A DNA stretch of 42,562 bases from Sporosarcina sp. E16_8 (GCF_017347095.1 NZ_JADPRZ010000029.1:1-42562), one strand, 5' to 3'. Shown: positions 26,855-36,184, counted from the stretch's first letter. Program-made: numbers and translations. The notes: generated by a model from the sequence alone, not told the origin.

Positions 26855-27585
26855 TGTGTTGATTAACCAAAGGTAACCAAAAAGTATCTTGATCACCCCA
26901 TGCCCACTACTTGTATAGTTGCATTTTTGGATCGCTTTGGATTGAATGACTTCTAAAGATTTCCGAGATGTCTGGATGTGTAGGGATACGACTTTGTCGC
27001 ATACCTACACAGTTTTTTCCGTAATCGTATGGTGGTCATTCATCCTCACTGCTCCGAAAGCATAAGTACACAAAGTGCTAAAACTTTTTGGGACGAAAGA
27101 ATAGCTGGCTTCTTACCTGGTTAAAAGCCGCCAAAGATGCAATTTTGGCGGCTGATGCTTTCTCTATGGTTTTTCTTTTTTTATTTTAAAGAAGTGTCAC
27201 TTTCTATAAGGTATCAAAAGATTACATGCATAATCTTTGCTAATAGTTAGCAAGAAGCACATTATACAATGTGCAAGAGTGCCCGAAATTGTATCTTCGG
27301 GCACTTACACTCTCTATAGAAAGTCATCTATTCTTTTTTTTCAAAATAACTGCATTTTCCACTTGAATAGTGGAGGAACGCGACAGGCAACTATTTGAAA
27401 CAAGATTATTGAAAAAGTGTGGCTAGAAGTGAGGGAGTCACTTCTAGCCACACTAGGCCACCTCAGTAAATCTGTCATGAATAGTTAGCCGTAAGCAGGC
27501 CGAAAATAGTCCAGTGAAAATGAAGGTCATCAAGCCCTTTTCACCAGTATTTTACGCAAATAAATGGCTAATCAACAGACGTGTT
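26855..27585. repeat. Repeat family B, long copy in a 980-bp gene-free stretch
   Basis: Left end GTGTTGATTAACCAAAGGTAACC, right end AATGGCTAATCAACAGACGTG, inverted with respect to each other, as in 17390-17668. CTATGGTTTTTC and ACCAGTA also recur. Inside are at least five hairpins: 26977-27011 (16 positions with two mismatches, then T6), 27125-27153 (10 bp), 27257-27274 (7 bp), 27278-27305 (10 bp) and 27417-27453 (16 bp, perfect). No convincing gene lies in the gap; it may be a decayed mobile element or a structured transcript. Confidence 0.45.
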
Positions 27586-27702
27586 CAACATATACAGTAT
27601 TCGTTCACAAAAAAGTACTCTTTGATAAGGCACTGATTTACTTCTTGCTATACAATTATAGGATAGCGTTTTATTCAATTAGTAATGGAGTGAATGACAT
27701 TT

Positions 27703-28254
27703 ATGATGAAAAATGAACAGTCTACAAAAACGTTTAAAAAACGTAATTATAAACCATGGATTATTGCACTTTCTGTTATACTTATCGGCGCAATTGGCGT
27801 CTTGTCTGGAATGCGAGGAGTTAAGGATTTTGATGCGTTCGATCTAACAATTTTGCCTTTGACGAATGCAATTTTGAATAGTTTTACGTTTGTATTCCTG
27901 GTATGTGCTCTTATCGCTATTCTTAAACGAAATATCACTGTTCATCGCCGTTTTATTTACGCAGCGTTTGTAACAACGTTTCTCTTCCTAATTACGTACG
28001 TAGCTTACCATTATCTGGCTCCATCCACGCCCTACGGTGGAGAGGGCTTTATGGCTGGGTTCTATTACTTCATTTTAATCACACATATTATCCTTGCAGC
28101 AGCTATAGTCCCGCTTGCATTGACGAGTGTGGCACGCGCATGGAATATGGAGAATGAGCGTCATAAGAAAATTGCTCGTTGGACAATGCCGATTTGGCTG
28201 TATGTTAGTTTCACTGGTGTGTTGGTTTATATACTGATTTCGCCTTATTATTGA
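27703..28254 (+). CDS. DUF420 membrane protein (YozB-like)
   Basis: About 183 aa with five predicted membrane helices. The His-bearing segments RNITVHRRFIYAAF, TYVAYHYL, ILITHIILAAAIVPLAL and ENERHKKIARWTMPIWLYVSFTGV are typical of DUF420/YozB proteins, which often sit beside cytochrome oxidase genes and may handle heme or copper. Here it stands alone between repeats. The exact start is unclear: ATG 27694 is only 3 nt from GGAG, whereas ATG 27703 and 27706 are 12 and 15 nt away. I chose 27703. Confidence 0.78.
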   Translation: MMKNEQSTKTFKKRNYKPWIIALSVILIGAIGVLSGMRGVKDFDAFDLTILPLTNAILNSFTFVFLVCALIAILKRNITVHRRFIYAAFVTTFLFLITYVAYHYLAPSTPYGGEGFMAGFYYFILITHIILAAAIVPLALTSVARAWNMENERHKKIARWTMPIWLYVSFTGVLVYILISPYY

Positions 28255-28328
28255 GTGAATTGTTGGAGTTAGTATAGATGTATGGCCACAAACATACTTA
28301 AATTAACATCATAGTAGTACATGAATTA

Positions 28329-28352
28329 GCACTGCCTTTTGGTGGTGTTTTT
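28329..28352 (+). terminator. Probable terminator after the DUF420 gene
   Basis: CACTGCC and GGTGGTG pair with two wobbles around TTTT, followed by seven T residues. It is about 75 nt after the stop codon; the stem is short, so confidence is moderate. Confidence 0.6.
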
Positions 28353-28521
28353 TTGTTTGGAAAATAAGTCAGTGAAATTGAATACTATATCGTGAAAACG
28401 TTATTTAGAATGTTTATTTTGAATTAATGGAACCTTCTGCATTAATAAACGTACTGATAGTAGAGAATTCTATTTTAGGTAAAGGATACCTTTGAAAAAG
28501 AGTAGGTTTTTTTGTGAGTAC

Positions 28522-28620
28522 CGTGCGGCGGTCATAACAAGCTTCGTGCCGGTCATAAATGCAGCCATGGCGATTACTACGAGCTCAATGGCGGTCATAA
28601 CATAATCGGCAGTTATTAGT
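28522..28620. repeat. Tandem array of 21-bp units (GGCGGTCATAA motif)
   Basis: GGCG (or GCCG) followed by a GTCATAA-type heptamer occurs at 28527, 28548, 28569 and 28590: exactly 21 bp apart. A fifth, weaker unit starts at 28608. The third unit has diverged to ATTACTA. Spacers share AAGCTT/GAGCTC-like blocks. It lies in the 464-bp gap before the PBP gene. The period equals seven codons or two helical turns, but no open frame with a start uses it. Confidence 0.7.
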
Positions 28621-28718
28621 AAGAAAAGTAACACCTTGAAACCAAGGACAAGTACTTAAATTAAATCATTTAATAATGGGGTTTTTAGTGAAAAGTACAA
28701 GTGAAAGGGGTCATACCT

Positions 28719-30725
28719 ATGAAAAAATGGAGAAGCATCGGTATCTTTATTATCGTTATTACTGTACTCGCGGCATGTTCAAAGAAGGAGACGCCCGAAG
28801 ATAGGCTTTCAACTTACGTCAAATTATGGAACGATGCCGAGTTTACAAAAATGTATGATGAATATGTGAGTGAAGCTTCAAAAGATGCTTTTGGTTCAAT
28901 TGAATACATTGACCGAACGGCGAAACTGTATAAAGATTTGACTATCACGGATGTAAAAGTCGTTTTTACTAAGCCAGATGGAGATAAGAAGTATGAATCT
29001 GAGGATCAACCTGAGTTTCCTGTTCACATTACAATGGAAACACTTGCAGGTCCAGTGGAGTTCGAGAAAAAAGTGATGATGACATATGGTGAATCTGGTG
29101 AAGATGAAAATTGGTTTGTTGAATGGGATCCATCTTTCATTCTGCCAGATTTAACGATGGCAGATAAAGTGGGCATTTCCACTATTTCTTCAAAGCGTGG
29201 TGAAATCTTTGATCGCAATGGATTGCCTTTGGCTATAAACGGAAAAGGGTACGAAGCAGGAATCGTCCCAGAAAAATTCAATGAAGAAAAAGATGTAGAA
29301 AAACTCGCAACAGTACTTAGTACAACACGAGAATTTATTAACAAACAACTAAATCAAAGTTGGGTCAAGGCAGATCAATTTGTTCCTATTAAACAAGTGG
29401 CATCCAGCCAAGTGCTGATTGTTGAAAAAATGATTGAAGTTCCAGGCGTTACCTATACACAAGTAGAAATGCGGGAATATCCATATGGCGAGTCGCTTTC
29501 ACATCTTACGGGCTACATCAGTCGTATTAATGCTGACGAATTAGAGAAAGTTAAAACTCAGGGCTATAGGGAAACTGATTCTATCGGTAAACGTGGGCTG
29601 GAACAGCTTCTTGAAGAACAGCTCCGTGGTCAGGACGGGGTACGAATATATATTGAGAAAACGAAGCAAAAAGCAGAGAGAATTACGATAGCTGAGAAAA
29701 CTGCGGCAGATGGTAATTCAGTCACGTTAACAATTGATGCTGAACTTCAACAGAAGACATTTAATGCAATGAATGGTGAAGCGGGTACAGCGGCAGCAGT
29801 TGATCCCAAAACTGGAGAAACACTTGTTTTGACAAGTTCGCCTGCTTTCGATCCAAATGAACTTATGATTGGTGTCAGTCCATTGCGTTATAAAGAATTG
29901 ACTGAAGATCCTTTACAACCACTATTAAACCGATTTGCAGCCACATATGCGCCAGGCTCGGCGATAAAACCGATTACAGCAGCTATTGGATTAGAAGCGG
30001 GAACAATTGATCCTAATATAGGCCGTACAATTGAAGGAAAGAGATGGAAGAAAGATGAGTCATGGGGTAATTTTGGGGTCACAAGGGTTTATACGCCACC
30101 GAATCCAATTGACTTGAAAAAAGCACTGGCTTACTCGGATAATATCTATTTTGCCATGGAAGCACTAAAAATGGGAAAAGGCACCTTAACTGAAGGCCTA
30201 AAAAGATTCGGTTTTGGAGAAGATATCCCCTTTAGTTATCCAATCCGAACTTCACAAATATCGAATGATGGAACGATTGGAACAGAAGCACAACTTGTTG
30301 ATACCTCCTATGGACAAGGTCAAATGTTAATAAACATCGCTCACTTAGCTTCAAGTTATGCCCCAATCATTAATGATGGAAAGATGTTCAAGTTGGTATT
30401 ATTCGAAGATGAACCAAAAAGTGAAATATGGAAAGAAGGACTAATTTCAACTGAGAACGCTGCTATACTTCGAACAGACTTACGTGAAGTCGTTGTCAAT
30501 GGCTCTGCCAAAGATGCAAATATCCCTTCTGCTAAAATTTCTGGGAAGACAGGCACTACAGAGTTAAAGTCATCACAGGAAAAAGGCGGCAAGGAAAACG
30601 GATTCTTCGTCGGTTATCAAACGGAAGAATCATCTTATATTCTGGCGATGATGATTGAAAGTATAGAAGATAAAGGTGGAAGTAGCCATGTAGTAAAAAA
30701 GGTTGCTCAAGTCATAGGGAACTAA
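28719..30725 (+). CDS. pbpC: Class B penicillin-binding protein, PbpC/MecA-like
   Basis: 668 aa, the length of Bacillus PBP3 (PbpC). Lipoprotein-like signal with lipobox LAAC. An NTF2-like MecA N-terminal domain (about 25-145), a PBP dimerisation domain (about 150-330) and a transpeptidase domain (about 360-668) follow. Catalytic motifs are S414-A-I-K417, S473-D-N475 and K610-T-G612-T. It cross-links peptidoglycan by D,D-transpeptidation outside the membrane. Proteins of this architecture often bind beta-lactams weakly, but nothing in the sequence proves resistance. The ATG at 28719 with AAAGGGG 8 nt upstream is preferred to GTG 28701. Monocistronic. Confidence 0.9.
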   Translation: MKKWRSIGIFIIVITVLAACSKKETPEDRLSTYVKLWNDAEFTKMYDEYVSEASKDAFGSIEYIDRTAKLYKDLTITDVKVVFTKPDGDKKYESEDQPEFPVHITMETLAGPVEFEKKVMMTYGESGEDENWFVEWDPSFILPDLTMADKVGISTISSKRGEIFDRNGLPLAINGKGYEAGIVPEKFNEEKDVEKLATVLSTTREFINKQLNQSWVKADQFVPIKQVASSQVLIVEKMIEVPGVTYTQVEMREYPYGESLSHLTGYISRINADELEKVKTQGYRETDSIGKRGLEQLLEEQLRGQDGVRIYIEKTKQKAERITIAEKTAADGNSVTLTIDAELQQKTFNAMNGEAGTAAAVDPKTGETLVLTSSPAFDPNELMIGVSPLRYKELTEDPLQPLLNRFAATYAPGSAIKPITAAIGLEAGTIDPNIGRTIEGKRWKKDESWGNFGVTRVYTPPNPIDLKKALAYSDNIYFAMEALKMGKGTLTEGLKRFGFGEDIPFSYPIRTSQISNDGTIGTEAQLVDTSYGQGQMLINIAHLASSYAPIINDGKMFKLVLFEDEPKSEIWKEGLISTENAAILRTDLREVVVNGSAKDANIPSAKISGKTGTTELKSSQEKGGKENGFFVGYQTEESSYILAMMIESIEDKGGSSHVVKKVAQVIGN

Positions 30726-30738
30726 TAGCTGTTTAAAA

Positions 30739-30765
30739 AACTAAGGAAAACGGTATTCCTTAGTT
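30739..30765 (+). terminator. Hairpin after the PBP gene
   Basis: AACTAAGGAA pairs with TTCCTTAGTTT around AACGGTA, 14 nt after the stop. The T-run is short, so it may act with the stronger hairpin at 30814-30850. Confidence 0.55.
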
Positions 30766-30813
30766 TAAAGGGGATGATTTTACCGGATTCATATATAATA
30801 GAGCACATATTTC

Positions 30814-30850
30814 CACAACAAAAGGACCTTTTCAGGGTCCTTTTGTTGTG
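30814..30850. terminator. Bidirectional terminator between the PBP and SDR genes
   Basis: CACAACAAAAGGACC (30814-30828) and GGTCCTTTTGTTGTG (30836-30850) form a perfect 15-bp stem lying between two convergent genes. The A- and T-rich lower stem serves in either direction. Confidence 0.75.
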
Positions 30851-30873
30851 AAGAAATTTCAGTTGAAGTCCTA

Positions 30874-31590
30874 TTAAGGGTTCGTCGACCATAAACCAGC
30901 AGACTTAACAAGAATACGTGGGTGTAGTTTCAACTGGGCGACCATTACTTCTGCAAGATCTTCCGGTTGCATTACTTTTTCAGGATTGCCGTCTGTTAAG
31001 TTTTCACTGAAAGCCAAATCTGTAGCGACTGTGCTTGGTGTCAATGCGCTGACGCGGATATTATGCTTTCTCACTTCAAGCATAAGTGATTCTGTAAGTC
31101 CGAGAACGCCGAATTTTGATGCACTGTATGCGCTAGTCACAGGCGCGCCTTTTTGTCCAGCAGTTGAGGAAATATTAATGATGTCTCCTGATTCTCTTTC
31201 GATCATTTCAGGTAGAACAGCTCGTGTGACGTAATAGACGCCCATCAAGTTAACATCGATTATATTTTTGAATTCTTCTGGTGAAAGTTCAAGGAATTTG
31301 CCGAATTTACCGATGCCTGCATTGTTAATGAGAATATCGATTGGGCCAAGCTCTGATTTGATATGTTCGACTGCGGCAATGACCGATTCATTATCCGATA
31401 CATCGGCAGTTGCCATTGTTACGTCAACTCCATATTCACGAAGTTCTTCTGCAACCTTCTCAAGATTTGCAGCCGTTTTTCCAATTAGCCCTACATTGAT
31501 GCCTTCTTGAGCAAAAGCAATGGCTGTCGCGCGGCCGATACCTCTGCCTGCACCAGTAATTATAGCGTTTTTACCTTTTATGATTTGCAT
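30874..31590 (-). CDS. Short-chain dehydrogenase/reductase, FabG-like
   Basis: 238 aa classical [11 protein letters not shown] near residue 13 for NAD(P), NNAGIGKFG near 88, the catalytic Ser in [11 protein letters not shown] near 138 and YSASK with Tyr/Lys near 152-156. The C-terminal part lacks the DGG ending of true FabG. The ATG at 31590 is supported by GGGAGTG 6 nt upstream; three extra codons reach 31599. It resembles 3-ketoacyl-ACP reductase-type enzymes, but no fatty-acid synthesis genes are adjacent and the substrate is unknown. Confidence 0.82.
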   Translation of the reverse strand: MQIIKGKNAIITGAGRGIGRATAIAFAQEGINVGLIGKTAANLEKVAEELREYGVDVTMATADVSDNESVIAAVEHIKSELGPIDILINNAGIGKFGKFLELSPEEFKNIIDVNLMGVYYVTRAVLPEMIERESGDIINISSTAGQKGAPVTSAYSASKFGVLGLTESLMLEVRKHNIRVSALTPSTVATDLAFSENLTDGNPEKVMQPEDLAEVMVAQLKLHPRILVKSAGLWSTNP

Positions 31591-31851
31591 ACCTAACACT
31601 CCCTCTATGAAAGTTTCTACATAGAGAAGTATAACAAATACAGCGTGAATTAGTGTCTATGGCGATTATAAGAAACGTTTAGGAGTAACTTAGGTAAAAA
31701 ATGTGGTAACACTCGCAATTAGTTACCCCAAAAATTATTTCAGCTAAATTTCGACTGTTTCCATACCATCAGTGATTTACAGCTCTTTTAGACTTACACA
31801 CGGATAATTGAATTCGTCACTAAGCTCTTCGTGGATGGATTTTATGGAACT

Positions 31852-32601
31852 TTACTTCATTAAATTATCTTTTTGATTTGATACTTGACTACCATTCCTT
31901 TTCCAAAGTTCTGATATCGTGACGAATTCATATCCCTGCTTCTTAAGTGCAGGTAGAATTTCCTCGAGTGCTTGCACGGTTTGGGAGCGATCACCGCCCG
32001 CATCGTGAAATAAAACGACATCACCTGGTTTAGCGCCTGACAATACCGTTGTTACAATGTTATATACCCCTGGTCTTTTCCAATCTTTTGTATCTTGATG
32101 CCATGACCACATAACTACTCTAAACCCATTCTCAAGGGCAATATTAATAATACGATCATTATAACTTCCACCTACGGGCCGATACAAAGATGGATAAGTA
32201 CCGGTAATGTCATAAATGACCTCATTTGTCTTTATTAATTCAGATTTTAGCACTTCTGCAGTTTTTGTATAGGGGTGGGTATACGTATGATTGGCTATTT
32301 CATGGCCCTCATCTTGTTCTCTGAGGATAATAGCAGGAAATTTCTTTGCGCGCTCGCCAATGACAAAAAATGTAGCCTTCGCATCATATTTATTAAGTAC
32401 ATCTAAAATTTGTGGTGTATATATAGCGTGCGGACCATCGTCAAAAGTAAGCGCAATGATTTTCTCTTCAGTGTTGATATCCCAAAGTACATAGCCTTTA
32501 TCTTCGTAATAAGGCCTATCTTTCTCCGTTGCAAAAGAAACATAAGCGATTGAGAAAAACAAAACACTAACAATTCCTATTTTTAATCCCCAATACTTCA
32601 C
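31852..32601 (-). CDS. Polysaccharide deacetylase (CE4), membrane-anchored or secreted
   Basis: 249 aa. An N-terminal hydrophobic segment (about 5-23) acts as signal or anchor. The NodB/CE4 catalytic domain follows: LTFDDGPH (catalytic Asp and metal Asp near 53-54), HEIANHTYTHP (metal His pair), YRPVGGSYND near 142, WSWHQDTKDW and DVVLFHDAGGDR near 197-208. Such enzymes remove N-acetyl groups from peptidoglycan or related glycans outside the cell, and Bacillus PdaA-type proteins are relatives. Monocistronic, minus strand; the 261 bp between it and the SDR show no feature I can support. Confidence 0.88.
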   Translation of the reverse strand: MKYWGLKIGIVSVLFFSIAYVSFATEKDRPYYEDKGYVLWDINTEEKIIALTFDDGPHAIYTPQILDVLNKYDAKATFFVIGERAKKFPAIILREQDEGHEIANHTYTHPYTKTAEVLKSELIKTNEVIYDITGTYPSLYRPVGGSYNDRIINIALENGFRVVMWSWHQDTKDWKRPGVYNIVTTVLSGAKPGDVVLFHDAGGDRSQTVQALEEILPALKKQGYEFVTISELWKRNGSQVSNQKDNLMK

Positions 32602-32726
32602 GTATTATTCCTCCTTGCCTTGCTAATTTGGCAGAGGATTTTTTTGTGTTTATGTCCTCGCAAATAGTATTTGTCAAAGAGGGAGGATTATACGGCTAAA
32701 TTTTTGTACTTTGAATCATGTATTTC

Positions 32727-34055
32727 TCATCCAGACTGGACTTGATCATAAGGATAACGGAAAGACTCTTTTTTCGGTTTCAACAATAAAAAGAATAATG
32801 TCAGTGGACCAATGCGACCTAAAAACATCACCGCACATAATAACACTCTTCCAATAGCACTAAAGTCCTCGGTTACCCCCATTGATAATCCAACAGTCCC
32901 GAATGCTGAAAAGACTTCGAATGCCAGAGGAAATACTGGGATGGTTTCTGTAATTGTTAATAAAAATATAAAACCAAAAACGATCATAGTACTAACCGCT
33001 GCAATTGCTAACGATCGAAAGATGATTTCAAATCTGATTGTCCTCCCAAAAAGATGAGGTTCCCGTATGGATCTAAAATAGGAAATGGTTGCTAAGATAA
33101 TAATCATAAATGTGGTCAATTTAATACCCGACGCAGTTGAGGCACTACCTCCGCCAATGAACATGAGGAACATTGTGAATAACAAAGAAGCATCTTCCAT
33201 GTCTCCAGTCGGGATTGTGTTAAAGCCGGCGGTACGAGGTGAAACCGCCTGGAAATAAGATGCCAGTGCTTTATCGGCCAATGAAAAGTCAGCAATTGTA
33301 TGCACATTGTTAAACTCAAGAACAAAGATTGTCACTGTGGCCACACAATTTAATGCAATCGTTCCGGTAATCATCATCTTCGTATGAAGTGACCAATGCA
33401 CGAACGACTTATTTTTAATAAGATCTAGCACGACTACAAACCCTAGTCCTCCAATGATCAGTAATGAGGAAAGAACAAGATTAACAAGCGGATCGCTAAC
33501 AAATTGAGAGAGGTTATCAGGGAATAATGAAAAACCAGCGTTATTAAATGCTGAGATGACATGGAAAGTACTGTAATAAGTTCCATCTTGCAACCCGAAA
33601 GTTGGTACCCAATAGAACGACAGGATAATAATGGCGACCCCTTCAACGATCAGAACGAACTGAAAAATCTGACGAACAAATTTGACCATTCCTCCGAGCG
33701 TTTGAAAACTAAATGATTCTTGTAGATAAATTCTGTTCTGCATTCCAACTTTGCGACCAAGCAATAAAAGTATCGCTACAGCAAATACCATCAAGCCGAT
33801 TCCTCCAACTTGAATTAGGGACATTAGGACAATTTCACCGAATAAGGTGAGTGTAGAGCTCGGGTCGAATACAATGAGCCCCGTCACCGTCGTTGCAGAC
33901 GTTACCGTAAATAGCGCATCTATCCAAGAGATTGGATGTTCAGTCGCGATTGGCAATTTCAAAAGTAGCGTACCGATAAGGATTAGCAGCAGGAAATTCC
34001 CGGCAATCACCACTGGAGGGGAGATATGTCGTTTATACTTTTTCTTTGAATGCAT
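32727..34055 (-). CDS. ktrB: KtrB-type potassium channel/transporter subunit
   Basis: 442 aa, the length of Bacillus KtrB/KtrD. Four membrane-pore-membrane repeats carry the selectivity-filter segments SATTVTGL (near 53-60), NNAGFSL (near 171), SPRTAGFNT (near 272) and FGTVGLSMG (near 391). Each supplies the single Gly that lines the K+ filter. It imports K+, usually Na+-dependently, together with a KtrA/KtrC RCK subunit. No such subunit is encoded in this window. GGGAG lies 7 nt before the ATG. I found no c-di-AMP (ydaO) riboswitch upstream. KtrB versus KtrD cannot be decided here. Confidence 0.88.
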   Translation of the reverse strand: MHSKKKYKRHISPPVVIAGNFLLLILIGTLLLKLPIATEHPISWIDALFTVTSATTVTGLIVFDPSSTLTLFGEIVLMSLIQVGGIGLMVFAVAILLLLGRKVGMQNRIYLQESFSFQTLGGMVKFVRQIFQFVLIVEGVAIIILSFYWVPTFGLQDGTYYSTFHVISAFNNAGFSLFPDNLSQFVSDPLVNLVLSSLLIIGGLGFVVVLDLIKNKSFVHWSLHTKMMITGTIALNCVATVTIFVLEFNNVHTIADFSLADKALASYFQAVSPRTAGFNTIPTGDMEDASLLFTMFLMFIGGGSASTASGIKLTTFMIIILATISYFRSIREPHLFGRTIRFEIIFRSLAIAAVSTMIVFGFIFLLTITETIPVFPLAFEVFSAFGTVGLSMGVTEDFSAIGRVLLCAVMFLGRIGPLTLFFLLLKPKKESFRYPYDQVQSG

Positions 34056-34100
34056 ATGCAGGCTCCCATCCTATAGAATATGAATCCTTATAGCAGGATT

Positions 34101-34112
34101 GTTGATTAACCA
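34101..34112. repeat. Single family B end
   Basis: GTTGATTAACCA matches the terminal repeat of family B, with no partner end found in this gap. A nearby hairpin, TTCCCATTGA/TCAATGGGGAA at 34126-34153, has no T-run. Confidence 0.3.
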
Positions 34113-34303
34113 ACTAGAGTAAACCTTTCCCATTGAAATTTCTCAATGGGGAATAGTATTATCCATTCGACTGTTACTATCTGAGCTAAAAGACGAGAGT
34201 GCAACAGCGGATAGAGTTTATGCATGTCAGCTTGATAGTGTTTAGTTGCTTACATATTATCAGAACAGCTACCTTTTCACTATACTTTTTTTGGGAATAA
34301 ACA

Positions 34304-34408
34304 ACTATATAAGTTGAACAAATGAATACCTATATTAACTGAGAGAAGATGCCTAACAAGGTGGAGCCTAAGCCAATTCAATAGGATACTTTTTATCAAC
34401 CTATACAG
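34304..34408. repeat. Compact family A element upstream of nhaC
   Basis: Begins ACTATATAAGTTGAACAAATG and ends TTTATCAACCTATACAGG, giving terminal inverted repeats. The middle has the family's GAGAAGATGCCTAACAAGG and CAATTCAATAGGATAC blocks. It is about 105 bp long, the same size class as the ptsG-leader copy. Confidence 0.65.
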
Positions 34409-34480
34409 GCCTGAAAAAGTAATAGTTAGAATAAGACTACTGGAAGGTTGAAACCGCTTACAATAAATGTGGAAATACTG

Positions 34481-34534
34481 TTGACATTGTTTCAAAGAGC
34501 CCTTAAGATATTTATTAACGACTATTAAGCGACA
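34481..34534 (+). promoter_or_regulatory. nhaC promoter followed by a direct-repeat operator
   Basis: TTGACA (34481-34486) and TAAGAT (34504-34509) are 17 bp apart. Just after the -10, TTAACGACTATTAAGCGAC (34515-34533) has two CGAC half-sites 11 bp apart, one helical turn. An almost identical sequence lies at 37449-37467 beside the regulator gene. Its position at the start of transcription suggests repression. Confidence 0.75.
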
Positions 34535-34574
34535 GTTAATAATTTTGAAAATATTTCATTCTGGGGGAATATAG

Positions 34575-36029
34575 ATGGAACAACAAAAAGAGAGAAAAAT
34601 TGGTTTTTGGATGGCACTACTGCCTTTAGTCGTCATGATTATTGTCATGATCTTTACGGTTGTTAAATTAGAACAAGGCCCTCATATTCCATTGATAATT
34701 GGAACGTCGACTGCTGCTATTGTAGCGTGGAGAGCAGGATTTACTTGGAAAGAAATTGAGGAAATGATGTATAAAGGTATTCGTTTGGCACTTCCGGCTG
34801 TCGTTATCATTATTTTGGTAGGGCTTACAATTGGCGCATGGATGGGCGGAGGAATTGTCGCCACGATGATTTACTATGGTTTGCAAATCATTACGCCCGC
34901 TTGGTTTCTCGTTACAATTTGTCTTATTTGTTCAATTGTATCTTTGGCAATCGGTAGCTCATGGTCGACGATGGGAACGATCGGCGTAGCCGGAATGGGA
35001 ATCGGTTTAAGTATGGGGATTCCAGCAGGCATGATTGCAGGAGCAATTATATCTGGAGCCTACTTTGGGGATAAAATGTCACCGCTTTCAGATACTACGA
35101 ATTTAGCAGCGGGGTTAACGGGGACGGATTTGTTTGATCATATCAAGCACATGTTTTACACGACGATTCCTGGACTAGCGATCGCCCTTGGCGCCTATGC
35201 ATATTTAGGGAAGCGTTTTGCTGAAAACAATATTGAAGTAGCTGAAATTGCACAAACGGCAAAAGTACTACAAGAAAACTTTCTTATTTCACCTTGGCTT
35301 TTAGTTGTGCCACTTGCAGTCATTGTTTTAGTAGCCTTAAAAGTACCTGCAATTCCAGCACTGGTTGTAGGTATTGTACTAGGGTTCCTTTCACAAATAT
35401 TTATACAAGGTGGTTCTCTTATAGGAGGGATTGAGGCGTTGCAAAGCGGGTTTACAATTGCCACGGGAAATGTAATGGTGGATGAATTATTTAACAGGGG
35501 CGGATTAGATTCGATGATGTATACAGTCTCCATGACGATTGTTGCTATGACATTCGGTGGGATATTGGAGTTTTCAGGGATGCTTCAGGCATTGATGAAC
35601 CAACTACTTAAAGTTGTTAAATCTTCCGCGTCGTTAATTATCTCGACAATCGGGGCTTGTTTCTTAACAAATGCATCTTGTTCAGAGCAATATATCTCAA
35701 TTGTTGTGCCATCACGGATGTTTAGTAAAGCGTATCAGAATATGGGTTTGCATTCGAAAAATTTATCGCGTGCACTAGAAGACGGTGGAACGTTGACTTC
35801 TGTTTTCATCCCATGGAATACGTGCGGTGTATTCATTTTTGGAACATTGGGCGTTAGTGTTGTCCAATACGGCCCATATGCCATACTGAATTTGGCTGTT
35901 CCATTGATATCCATTATTTATGCCTTAACAGGCTTTACGATTGTAAAGTTGACTGAACAAGAAAAGGAAAAACTTGCAGTAGATGAATTATCAGAAGAGA
36001 AAATGAACAAAGAGGTCAATTTGGCTTAA
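34575..36029 (+). CDS. nhaC: NhaC-family Na+/H+ antiporter
   Basis: 484 aa with about eleven or twelve membrane helices. The NhaC family pattern includes GTSTAAIVAWRAGFTWKEIEE near residues 38-58, SSWSTMGTIGVAG near 130 and a GAYFGDKMSPLSDTTNLA block near 158-175. FLTNASCSEQYISIVVPSRMF near 358 and FIPWNTCGVFIFGTLGV near 408 follow. Such proteins exchange Na+ for H+, or exchange carboxylates (malate/lactate branch). SD is GGGGGA about 8 nt before the ATG. The operator it shares with the regulator at 36182-37432 suggests that it may move a metabolite or ion linked to the enolase-GNAT pathway rather than being a housekeeping antiporter. Confidence 0.88.
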   Translation: MEQQKERKIGFWMALLPLVVMIIVMIFTVVKLEQGPHIPLIIGTSTAAIVAWRAGFTWKEIEEMMYKGIRLALPAVVIIILVGLTIGAWMGGGIVATMIYYGLQIITPAWFLVTICLICSIVSLAIGSSWSTMGTIGVAGMGIGLSMGIPAGMIAGAIISGAYFGDKMSPLSDTTNLAAGLTGTDLFDHIKHMFYTTIPGLAIALGAYAYLGKRFAENNIEVAEIAQTAKVLQENFLISPWLLVVPLAVIVLVALKVPAIPALVVGIVLGFLSQIFIQGGSLIGGIEALQSGFTIATGNVMVDELFNRGGLDSMMYTVSMTIVAMTFGGILEFSGMLQALMNQLLKVVKSSASLIISTIGACFLTNASCSEQYISIVVPSRMFSKAYQNMGLHSKNLSRALEDGGTLTSVFIPWNTCGVFIFGTLGVSVVQYGPYAILNLAVPLISIIYALTGFTIVKLTEQEKEKLAVDELSEEKMNKEVNLA

Positions 36030-36034
36030 TAACA

Positions 36035-36135
36035 AAAACGCAAGTGCCTGTTCAGCCTCGACAAGTAGGAGGGATGAAGAACAATCCCCCCTCACTGTAT
36101 GACCCACGGCTTGTGGGCCCATGGGTCTAGACGAT
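36035..36135. repeat. GC-rich non-coding repeat-like segment
   Basis: GTGCCTGTTCAGCCTCGACAAG, then GGAGGGATGAAGAACAATCCCCCCTC and CCCACGGCTTGTGGG hairpins. The GGAGGGATG...ATCC theme recalls 13755-13985 and family C. It occupies the space between the nhaC stop and the terminator. Confidence 0.35.
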
Positions 36136-36136
36136 G

Positions 36137-36184
36137 AAAGAATGGAAAGTCCACTTCTATTAAGTGAACTTTCCATTCTTTTTA
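36137..36184. terminator. Bidirectional terminator between nhaC and the regulator
   Basis: AAAGAATGGAAAGT and CACTT (36137-36156) pair with AAGTG and ACTTTCCATTCTTT (36162-36181), a 20-position stem with one internal mismatch. A- and T-rich bases lie at the base. It overlaps the stop codon of the minus-strand regulator. Confidence 0.85.

Noticed and set aside
28522..28620. CRISPR array
   Set aside because: The units are contiguous 21-bp diverged repeats without unique spacers of constant length, and no cas gene is near.
34056..34300. c-di-AMP (ydaO) riboswitch upstream of ktrB
   Set aside because: I looked for it on the minus strand because Ktr genes often carry one, but saw none of its conserved blocks; only a T-run-less hairpin and a repeat end are present.
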